A stretch of 64,000 nt of DNA from Pseudomonas sp. Lineage in GTDB: Bacteria; Pseudomonadota; Gammaproteobacteria; Pseudomonadales; Pseudomonadaceae. The DNA lies in the NCBI RefSeq assembly GCF_030698175.1, contig NZ_JAUYNT010000039.1:29647-93646 (forward strand), in the 5' to 3' direction. Positions 57,763 through 64,000 of this stretch are shown one piece after another. A model generated the notes under the pieces. The model saw only the letters and a program-made list of their open reading frames with translations. It was not told where the DNA came from and did no database searches. Each line of letters starts with the position of its first letter. Within the stretch, counting starts at the first letter, position 1. The position numbers and the translations under genes are program-made.

Positions 57763-58976
57763 AATTCTTTCTGTTCAGGTGTTAAAGGGCAAACCAGAAC
57801 CTCTGGCGCCAAGGCACGCGAACGGATCAGGCGGATGCCCAGAGCCGCAAGCGCGTAAGTCAGAGCCACCAGCCAGAAGCTGTAAGCCAGCCCCGCCAGT
57901 TGCATGCCGAGGGCGCCCAGCAGGGTGCCGAGCAAGGCGCCGGCCTTGGCCGCGCTGTTGCCCAAGCCGAGGGCGAAACCTTGCTGATTGGTGGCCACCC
58001 GGTTGGCGATCAGCGCATAGGCGACCGGCAGTAACGCGCCCTGCCACAGCCCCCAGAGCAGGCGACTGGCAATAAAGCCGAGCCAGCCACTGGCCAGCGC
58101 GGTGAGTGCCAGGGTCAGGGCGCAGAGCCAGGCCACCCCTTCCACCACCCGCAGGGTTTGCGCCGGTTTCCAGCGATCAAACAAGCGCCCCCACAGCGGC
58201 GCCGACAGCGCCAGGGTGACGGCACTGGCGGCGTAGCTGGCGCCGATCAGCCAGCCTGGGGCGTGCAAAACCTCGGCGACATACAGGGCGTAGAACGACT
58301 GCGGCATCATCTTCGCCGCCTGCACCAGCACGATGATCGCCAAAATACCGGCCAGCCAACCGCTGGGCAGCTTGCTCGGCGTTTGCGGGCGGCTCGGTCG
58401 TGACTCTGGTCTGTCGGCCGGCAAGCCGAGGCTGAGCAGCCCACAGAGCAGGCAAATCAGTGCCGCGCCAACACAGAGAGCGGCAAAACCCGACACATCC
58501 ATCAGCCAGCCGCCCAACACCGGGCCGACCAGGGAACCGACGGCGGTGGCCGATTGCAGCCGGGCCAACACCAGACCACGACCGCCGCTGGCACAGCAAG
58601 CCAAGGCATAGGCCTGGGCGGCGGCAATAAAACCGGCCAGCGCGCCTTGCAGGGTACGAATGGCCACCAGCAACCAAGGGTCCAGCGTGATCGCCGCCAA
58701 GCCCTGACACAGCGCCAACGCCAGCAGTGCCCGCAGGATCATTGGCTTGTGTCCGGTACTGTCGCCCAAACGCCCCCACAGCGGGGTCAGCAACATCGCC
58801 GCGAGCATCGGCCCGGCATACACCAGCGCCGACAGCAGTGCGGTGTACTGGGCCTGCGCCGGCCCGAGCAACGCCTGGATCTGTAACGGCCAAAACGGTC
58901 CGCTCATCTCCATGGCCGCCATCGAAACCAGCTGGATCAGCACCAGCAGTCGCAATGACGAACCCCTAACCGCCAT
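57759..58976 (-). CDS. MFS transporter, probable siderophore exporter
   Basis: The 405-residue protein has 12 hydrophobic segments with the MFS loop-2 motif as GRLGDSTGHKP near residue 68 and its half-repeat GRLFDRWKPAQ near 270. Its start overlaps the NIS synthetase stop by 11 bases and its stop overlaps the receptor start by four, so it is translated with both. Similar MFS genes beside NIS synthetases (FslB, LbtB) export the product; the role here is inferred from that. Confidence 0.88.
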   Translation of the reverse strand: MAVRGSSLRLLVLIQLVSMAAMEMSGPFWPLQIQALLGPAQAQYTALLSALVYAGPMLAAMLLTPLWGRLGDSTGHKPMILRALLALALCQGLAAITLDPWLLVAIRTLQGALAGFIAAAQAYALACCASGGRGLVLARLQSATAVGSLVGPVLGGWLMDVSGFAALCVGAALICLLCGLLSLGLPADRPESRPSRPQTPSKLPSGWLAGILAIIVLVQAAKMMPQSFYALYVAEVLHAPGWLIGASYAASAVTLALSAPLWGRLFDRWKPAQTLRVVEGVAWLCALTLALTALASGWLGFIASRLLWGLWQGALLPVAYALIANRVATNQQGFALGLGNSAAKAGALLGTLLGALGMQLAGLAYSFWLVALTYALAALGIRLIRSRALAPEVLVCPLTPEQKEL

Positions 58977-60891
58977 GGGTGGCGTGGCGCAGCGGATTGC
59001 TCAGGCGGCCAACCATGTCGACCTGACTGTCGGCCAGGCGCATGCGGATAAAAGCCTTGGCCGGCCAGTCGTGTTCGAGCAAGGCTGCGCGCTCGGCCTG
59101 CCAGCGCTCAGCCTCCACCCGCCCGCGCAGCGCCTCGAAGCAGTCACCGACGTGACCGGCCAACAGCGCCCACAAAGGCTGTTCACTGACGCCCCAGTGC
59201 CGGGCGCAGAGCAACACCAACTCGCCCAGGTGGCACATAAAACTGGTGTGCAGCAGCTTGTCGCGCACCGCCTCGGCGTCGTCCAGCAGGGTCATGGCCG
59301 GGTCGTGCAGCTCAAGATCCAGGCCATGGGCCTGCAGGGTCGGGCGATGGATGCGGATGTCGCCAAAGTCGCGCAGCAACAGCCGGTTGGGCTGCCCCTG
59401 AGCGTCCATGACCATAAAACTGTTCTGCTGATGGGCTTCGAACGCCACGCCGTAGAGCAAATACATGCCCAGTAAACCGTGCACGGCGATTGCCGCGTAA
59501 GCGTCAAAAAAATCCAGCAATGCCTGAGCATCATCGCCGCCCCGGGCCAGCGTTACCCACTGGCGCAGCAGGGGTTGGCCCTGAGCATCATGGGCGAACA
59601 GGCTGCCGACCGGGACGGCCAGCTCACCGGGCTGCAACAGGCTCTGCGGATTGTCCCGATAGAGCACCGCCAAATGCCGGGAACGTTCGTCATCGGCAGG
59701 CTTGGGGCTGAAGTGCAGACCCAGCCGTTCGGGCAGCACGCAGAGCAGCCGCGCCAGCTCCGGCTCTTGCGCCAAGATGCCAAGCAACAGCCGACTGACC
59801 CGTGGCCCCATACGCGCCGAACGCGGCGAGACGGTGCGCTGGACACTGGTCAAGCGCAGCGCCACCGGCAGTTTGACCATCGGCGTGAGCAGGCTGCCCT
59901 CCGGCAGCACGGTACGAAAGGACATAGTCGGATGGCCCTGGAAGGCGACTATGTCGGTCAGCAGCAGGCGCTGCTCGGCGATTTCAGCGGCAAACAAGCG
60001 CGGCAGCGCCTCACTGACCTGCCAGGGATGTACCGGCAGCGGCAGATAGTCCTGCGCCGCCAAACCGCGACGCTGCAACTCGGCCCGCAGTTGCTCGGCG
60101 GCTTGGGGGAAATGCCCTTGCCACCACGACCAGTAATCCTCGCCCGCCAGCGCCTCGACATGCCCGCACAGCCGGTGCAGCGCACAGAGGCTGACCGGGA
60201 AACGCGCCTCGAATTCGGGCGACAAATCCACCACCTGTGCGGTGCTCAGGCCCAGCTTGGTCTTGTAACTCGGGTGCCAGGGGTGCCCCAACGTGCCCCA
60301 CTGCTCCAGCAACAAGCTCGGGTTGCTCTGGGCGAAACCGGCCTTTAGCCAGGCCAGCAGATTAGGCTCGGACTGCTTGGCAGTCTGCTGCTGCAACTGC
60401 TGGTTCCAGCAGTGGTGATAGGCCAGGCAGAGAGTGTCGTTGGCAAAACTGTCATTCAGTTCGGCGGCCAGTCGGGTAAAGGCGGCGGCCACTGGCGGCG
60501 GCGCAAGCTGATCGCGCAGCAATTGCAGCAATTCGGACGGGTATTGCAGCTCATAGGGCGCGCGCTGGGCGCGGTACAAGGTGACACTGCCGCGCAGCTG
60601 CCAACTGTTCATGCCGCCCGCCTGCAAGTGCTCGAAACGCAACAAGGCGCCGGCCTCACCCAGGCTCAACCAACAATGCTGCTGCTCATCGTAAGCACAA
60701 CTCTGGGCATCCAGCAGGCCCTCGCGAAACAACGCCTGCAGCAGCCGCTGAAAGCTGCGTTCACGGGCCGGTGCCAGTGCCTGAGCGAGATGATCGAGGG
60801 TGACTTGACGGACCTTGAAGCTCGGCGTGCCAAGCGCCTCGCCCCAGCGGGAAAGCAACTGTTGCAGTTGCGTCGGTACAGCGATAGTCAT
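58966..60891 (-). CDS. IucA/IucC-family NIS siderophore synthetase
   Basis: NIS synthetases join citrate or related acids to amines or alcohols via acyl-adenylates. The 641-residue protein is full length: LPLPVHPWQ near 290, HPTMSFRTVLPEGSLLTPMVKLPVALRLTSVQRTV around 320-350 (ATP/citrate region), GVAFEAHQQNSF and RDFGDIRIHR in the C-terminal ferritin-reductase-like half. AAGGAAATC precedes the ATG. It is the only synthetase in the operon, as in rhizoferrin systems (FslA, LbtA), so a symmetric citrate-diamine product is plausible but unproven. A Fur-like site lies upstream. Confidence 0.93.
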   Translation of the reverse strand: MTIAVPTQLQQLLSRWGEALGTPSFKVRQVTLDHLAQALAPARERSFQRLLQALFREGLLDAQSCAYDEQQHCWLSLGEAGALLRFEHLQAGGMNSWQLRGSVTLYRAQRAPYELQYPSELLQLLRDQLAPPPVAAAFTRLAAELNDSFANDTLCLAYHHCWNQQLQQQTAKQSEPNLLAWLKAGFAQSNPSLLLEQWGTLGHPWHPSYKTKLGLSTAQVVDLSPEFEARFPVSLCALHRLCGHVEALAGEDYWSWWQGHFPQAAEQLRAELQRRGLAAQDYLPLPVHPWQVSEALPRLFAAEIAEQRLLLTDIVAFQGHPTMSFRTVLPEGSLLTPMVKLPVALRLTSVQRTVSPRSARMGPRVSRLLLGILAQEPELARLLCVLPERLGLHFSPKPADDERSRHLAVLYRDNPQSLLQPGELAVPVGSLFAHDAQGQPLLRQWVTLARGGDDAQALLDFFDAYAAIAVHGLLGMYLLYGVAFEAHQQNSFMVMDAQGQPNRLLLRDFGDIRIHRPTLQAHGLDLELHDPAMTLLDDAEAVRDKLLHTSFMCHLGELVLLCARHWGVSEQPLWALLAGHVGDCFEALRGRVEAERWQAERAALLEHDWPAKAFIRMRLADSQVDMVGRLSNPLRHATHGG

Positions 60892-60955
60892 AGCGATTTC
60901 CTTGAGTAGCAGTAATCAAGGCCCCCCACGCTAACGTCAATAAGATTCAATTACA

Positions 60956-60974
60956 AATAAGAATTATTATTAAT
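60956..60974. promoter_or_regulatory. Fur-box-like site of the siderophore operon
   Basis: AATAAGAATTATTATTAAT matches 12 of 19 Fur-consensus positions, within an AT-rich tract 65 bases upstream of the NIS synthetase start. It lies also upstream of the divergent small gene at 61085. Iron repression is inferred. Confidence 0.58.
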
Positions 60975-61084
60975 TGGTTTTTGAGGCCGACCAACTACCC
61001 CTATTGCGGCCTGCGGCAAAATTGCCCACCCAGCCCGCAAACCAGCCGTGGCACACTGTGTGTTCATTCCAGCAGAGCCCCGCC

Positions 61085-61369
61085 ATGAGCGAAATCGACG
61101 ACCACGAAGACACTGACGAAGCCTTCACCGCAGCCACCCTCACCCAGGCCATCGAGAATCAGCTCGAAGCCGATAGCCCAGCAGCCGCCAAGGCCACCTA
61201 CAACAAGCTGACGCTGGTCGGTTACCCGCGCGAGGAGATCCTCGAACTGATGGCCCAGGTGCTGGCCTATGAAGTGCGCGCCATGCTCGACGGCGACCGC
61301 CCGTTTAATCTGGTCTGGTACGAACAAGCCCTGCGCGCGCTGCCGGAATTGCCCAAAGAGCCAAGCTAG
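61085..61369 (+). CDS. Conserved hypothetical acidic protein
   Basis: The 94-residue cytoplasmic protein is acidic at the N-terminus (SEIDDHEDTDEAF) and helical, with LTLVGYPREEILELMAQVLAYEV in the middle. I recall similar Pseudomonas proteins of unknown function but cannot name a domain. The start at 61085 excludes 37 ORF-track residues that run through the AT-rich promoter. It is divergent from the siderophore operon. Confidence 0.75.
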   Translation: MSEIDDHEDTDEAFTAATLTQAIENQLEADSPAAAKATYNKLTLVGYPREEILELMAQVLAYEVRAMLDGDRPFNLVWYEQALRALPELPKEPS

Positions 61370-61584
61370 TTGCGGCCCGGGCGCGCCCGCTAAAACCAGG
61401 TGCGCGGAGCATGCAATTGATCCAGGACAAGGATCGCTTTCACAGATTATTTACCAATGGCAACAGAACCCAGCGCACTGCAGCGCAGCTTCGCTACACT
61501 GCTAAAACCCGCAGCCAACTCGGTGCGGATCACTACCGCCGGGCCAGTTGCCCCGGTGCCTTTCTCGAAGAGTCTGGAGCGCCT

Positions 61585-61830
61585 ATGTCGTATACCCCTG
61601 AGCTGATTGCCGAACTGGAAATCCTTACATTGTTCAACCTGGCTAATACCCAGGAAGGCCTCAAGGTTCATCACGTCGCCGCGCCCAAAGCGATTGCCGC
61701 AGCGCTTCGCCTGCATGACAAAGGCCTGATCACCCAAGTCGATGGCGGTTATCTGACCAGCCTTGGCCACGAAGCGGCCACCCACGCCCAAGGCCTGCTG
61801 ACCATCCTCAACGTCGCTGAAACCGCTTAG
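61585..61830 (+). CDS. TIGR02647 family protein
   Basis: The 81-residue protein starts MSYTPELIAELEILTLFNL and has GLKVHHVAAPKAIAAALRLHDKGL and YLTSLGHEAATHAQ. This matches TIGR02647, with a winged-helix-like pattern; function unknown. GGAG precedes the ATG. The 215 bases before it contain no gene I can support. Confidence 0.85.
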   Translation: MSYTPELIAELEILTLFNLANTQEGLKVHHVAAPKAIAAALRLHDKGLITQVDGGYLTSLGHEAATHAQGLLTILNVAETA

Positions 61831-61885
61831 CCTGAAACCGGCGGACTGTGCGCTACGCGCCTGAGTCCGCCGCCAACCCCGCGTT

Positions 61886-62719
61886 TTATGGCCGCTCGCC
61901 GTTACTCAGGCGCAGCTCGATGGCGTCGAGCACCGCCGGTAATTCGGCAATGCTGGCGATCACATAATGGGCGCCGGCCTGATACAACTTGGCCGCCGCC
62001 GGGCGCGCGCACTCGGCTTGCTCAGCAGGCGCGAGGGCCGACCACTGGGCATGGCTCAAACCCACCTCGTTACCGGAGGCCGACAGCCCGACTGTCCACA
62101 TGCCCGCCGCCAGCCCCTCGTCGATGCCGGGCACGGTGTCGTCGACCTTGACGCAGGCGGCCACGTCGCTGGCGCCGAGGCGGATCAGGTTTTCCAACGC
62201 CATCCACGGCCCCGGTCGGCCACCCGCCGGCAAGTCATCGGTGGCCACCACCCAGTCCGGGGCGTAGCCGGCGGCGGCGGCAATCGGCAGCAGCGCATCC
62301 ATCACCACCCGTGGGTAGCCCGAGCAGGAACCGATTTTTAAGCCCCGCTGACGCAGCGTGGCGATGCACTGCAGCGCACCGGGAATCAGCGCCGAGTAAT
62401 CGCCCACCCGCTCGATTTGCAGCGGAATAAAGGCCGCGTACAACGCATCCACATCGGCATCCTGCATGGCCCGGCCAAAGCGTGCCCGCCAGCGTGCGGC
62501 CACGGATGGCAAACGCCCCAGCGCCTGGATGTGATCCCACTTGGCCAGGCCCATGGGGATGCGCGCCTCGGCCAAGCTGACCTCGATATCGAAGCCGGCG
62601 AACGCCTCGATCAGCACCTGAGTCGGGGCGAAGGAGCCGAAATCCACCACTGTGCCGGCCCAGTCAAAGATCACCGCCTGTAACTGGCCGGTGTAACGGC
62701 GTTGATAGCGGTAAGTCAT
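61886..62719 (-). CDS. phnX: Phosphonoacetaldehyde hydrolase
   Basis: PhnX cleaves the C-P bond of phosphonoacetaldehyde to acetaldehyde and phosphate. The 277-residue HAD enzyme has nucleophile Asp19 in [13 protein letters not shown] and the Schiff-base Lys60 in [11 protein letters not shown], the combination unique to PhnX. Later HAD motifs ([21 protein letters not shown]) are intact. Its start overlaps the phnW stop by four bases; the ORF track starts eight codons earlier. Confidence 0.96.
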   Translation of the reverse strand: MTYRYQRRYTGQLQAVIFDWAGTVVDFGSFAPTQVLIEAFAGFDIEVSLAEARIPMGLAKWDHIQALGRLPSVAARWRARFGRAMQDADVDALYAAFIPLQIERVGDYSALIPGALQCIATLRQRGLKIGSCSGYPRVVMDALLPIAAAAGYAPDWVVATDDLPAGGRPGPWMALENLIRLGASDVAACVKVDDTVPGIDEGLAAGMWTVGLSASGNEVGLSHAQWSALAPAEQAECARPAAAKLYQAGAHYVIASIAELPAVLDAIELRLSNGERP

Positions 62720-63831
62720 GGTTTTACTCCTGTAGAACACCAACCGAGGTCGTCGAGGGCGGCGCCCAACGCGGCCAGCGCCTGATCGATTTCAGCGTGA
62801 TCGATAGCGCCGATACAGCCGACGCGGAAAGTCTCCAACTGGGTCAATTTGCCCGGATAGAGGATAAAACCGCGCGCCCGCACGGCCTGGTACAGGGCCA
62901 TAAACTGGTAGCTCGGATGCGTTGGCGCATGGGCGGTATAGATGATTGGCGCCTGCACAGCGGCCGGTAGATAAGGCTGCAAACCCAGCGCGGCGAGACC
63001 GGCGCGCAAACGCTCGGCATTCGCCTGATAGCGCGCCAGCCGCGCCGGCTGGCCACCTTCGGCGTGAAATTGATCGAGGGCAGAGCGCAGCGCCGCCAGC
63101 ACATGGGTCGGCGGCGTATAACGCCACTGGCCGGTGCGGGCCAAATAGGCGTGCTGGTCATACAGGTCCAGCGACAAGGAATGGCTGTTGCCCCGGCTGG
63201 CCGCCAGAGCCTGTTTCGCCACCAACACAAAGGCTATGCCCGGCACGCCTTCCAGGCACTTGTTGGCCGACGACACCAGCGCCGCAAACGGCAACTCATG
63301 GGCATCCACCGGCAAGGCGCCGAAGCCACTCATGCTGTCGATAATCAGCTGGCGACCGGCCGCCGCCACCACAGTGGCAATCGCGGCCAGCGGATTGAGC
63401 AGGCCGGTACTGGTTTCACAGTGAATGGCGCCGACATGGCTGATCTGCGGATGGGCGGCCAGATACTCGGCCAGTTGCTGCGGGCACACCGGCTGGTCAT
63501 CGGCAAAATTCAGGGTCGCCACTTGTCGGCCCATGACCTCGGCCAGTTGCGCCATGCGCAGCCCGTAAGCGCCATTGACCAGCACCAGCAAGGCGCCGTC
63601 GCGCGGCACCAGGGTGCCGATAGCCGCCTCCACGGCGAAGGTGCCGGAGCCCTGCAAGGGCACACAGACATGGCTGTCCTGGGCCTGGGCAATCGCCAGC
63701 AAATCGGCGCACACACCCGCCGTCAGGGCATTGAAACGGCTGTCCCAGGAGCCCCAATCATTCAGCATCGCGGTCTTGGTGGCCAGGCTGGTGGTCAGCG
63801 GGCCGGGGGTGAGGAGAATGGCGTCACGCAT
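62716..63831 (-). CDS. phnW: 2-aminoethylphosphonate-pyruvate transaminase
   Basis: PhnW transfers the amino group of 2-aminoethylphosphonate to pyruvate, giving phosphonoacetaldehyde for PhnX. The 371-residue protein opens [11 protein letters not shown] and has the PLP lysine 191 in [12 protein letters not shown] and [16 protein letters not shown] precedes the ATG. phnW-phnX is a complete two-step pathway. No regulator gene is visible before the window edge. Confidence 0.96.
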   Translation of the reverse strand: MRDAILLTPGPLTTSLATKTAMLNDWGSWDSRFNALTAGVCADLLAIAQAQDSHVCVPLQGSGTFAVEAAIGTLVPRDGALLVLVNGAYGLRMAQLAEVMGRQVATLNFADDQPVCPQQLAEYLAAHPQISHVGAIHCETSTGLLNPLAAIATVVAAAGRQLIIDSMSGFGALPVDAHELPFAALVSSANKCLEGVPGIAFVLVAKQALAASRGNSHSLSLDLYDQHAYLARTGQWRYTPPTHVLAALRSALDQFHAEGGQPARLARYQANAERLRAGLAALGLQPYLPAAVQAPIIYTAHAPTHPSYQFMALYQAVRARGFILYPGKLTQLETFRVGCIGAIDHAEIDQALAALGAALDDLGWCSTGVKP

Positions 63832-63883
63832 TACAAATGACCTCTTGGCTAGTGGTGAAAGTTTGTAGATACTCTGTTGGAGG

Positions 63884-64000
63884 TCAAGCTTTCACTTGGT
63901 GAATGCTGCTGAACAGTTTGCTGGAATCAAAGCGCTCGCCCTGCTGGATGCAGGCCCAAACGCCGGTCAGATACTTGCGCATCACTGCGCACAAGGCTTG
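63884..64000 (-). CDS. C-terminal end of an IS110-type transposase (cut by window edge)
   Basis: The minus-strand frame is open from base 64000 to a TGA at 63884, 38 residues reading ALCAVMRKYLTGVWACIQQG and ending HQVKA. This resembles the extreme C-terminus of IS110-family transposases, which share an xAVMRKLL-type helix. Whether a whole element or a fragment continues beyond the window cannot be seen. It ends 52 bases upstream of phnW and could affect phnWX expression. Confidence 0.6.
   Translation of the reverse strand, partial: QALCAVMRKYLTGVWACIQQGERFDSSKLFSSIHQVKA

Noticed and set aside
61458-61474. Shared GGCAACAGAACCCA between 30.08 kb and 61.46 kb as a repeat
   Set aside because: A single 14-base match between two sites is expected by chance in 64 kb, and flanks do not align.

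Overview
This 64 kb window is a piece of a Pseudomonas chromosome (Gammaproteobacteria, GC-rich). The evidence is gene order: gcvT-gcvH-gcvP, fbpA/fbpB, ubiI-ubiH-pepP, zapA-ssrS-ygfA, ubiD, rho, trxA, ppx, ppk, hemB, algP, algQ, dsbB, hemCDXY, algR, algZ and argH follow one another much as I remember the PA5213-PA5263 region of P. aeruginosa PAO1. A perfect REPIN, several Pseudomonas-type palindromic repeats and Pseudomonas-specific families (AlgP, AlgQ, AlgZ/AlgR) agree. No tRNA, rRNA, CRISPR array or prophage was seen. Species cannot be fixed by reading alone.

Layout. 1-3.0 kb: glycine cleavage genes gcvT, gcvH and gcvP (gcvP runs off the left edge), all on the minus strand. 3.2-10.9 kb: an iron(III) ABC permease (fbpB) and its binding protein (fbpA), separated by a nitric-oxide defence module (norR / hmp with NorR sites and a sigma-54 promoter), an AI-2E/PerM membrane protein and a small four-helix membrane protein. 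11-16 kb: ubiquinone hydroxylases ubiI and ubiH, a DUF4442 protein, pepP and a YgfB-like protein. 16.1-18.4 kb: zapB-like/zapA, 6S RNA, ygfA, a small membrane protein and an EVE-domain protein. 18.5-23.3 kb: a HlyD / RbbA-type / YhhJ ABC exporter operon. 23.5-29.7 kb: FliL-like protein, quinone oxidoreductase, a ferredoxin-reductase, ubiD, rho and trxA. 30.2-38.6 kb: ppx facing ppk, hemB, dedA, a fatty-acid-hydroxylase-type protein, a thioesterase and a YaiI protein. 38.7-46.8 kb: an FTR1 permease fused to cytochrome c, LysE, TerC, an ABC-F protein, algP, an FKBP and algQ. 47-55.6 kb: dsbB, hemCDXY, algR/algZ and argH. 55.7-60.9 kb: a compact three-gene NIS siderophore operon. 61-64 kb: two small proteins, 2-aminoethylphosphonate degradation (phnW-phnX) and the tail of an IS110-type transposase at the right edge.

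How the genes work together. Iron acquisition recurs: FbpA/FbpB, the FTR1 permease and the siderophore synthetase/exporter/receptor operon, with Fur-box-like sites in front of fbpA and the siderophore operon. Tetrapyrrole synthesis is split over hemB and hemCDXY. Ubiquinone synthesis uses ubiD, ubiH and ubiI. Alginate and general regulation appear as algP, algQ, algR and algZ.

The least explained material is non-coding. A repeat family of about 120 bp has three copies here; in two of them three stems differ in sequence yet stay perfectly self-complementary. A 265 bp nested inverted repeat lies between trxA and ppx. A 163 bp element with perfect 19 bp terminal inverted repeats lies between algZ and argH. 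G-rich tandem repeats occur at two sites. The best candidate for a functional system of interest is the minimal siderophore operon at 55.7-60.9 kb.
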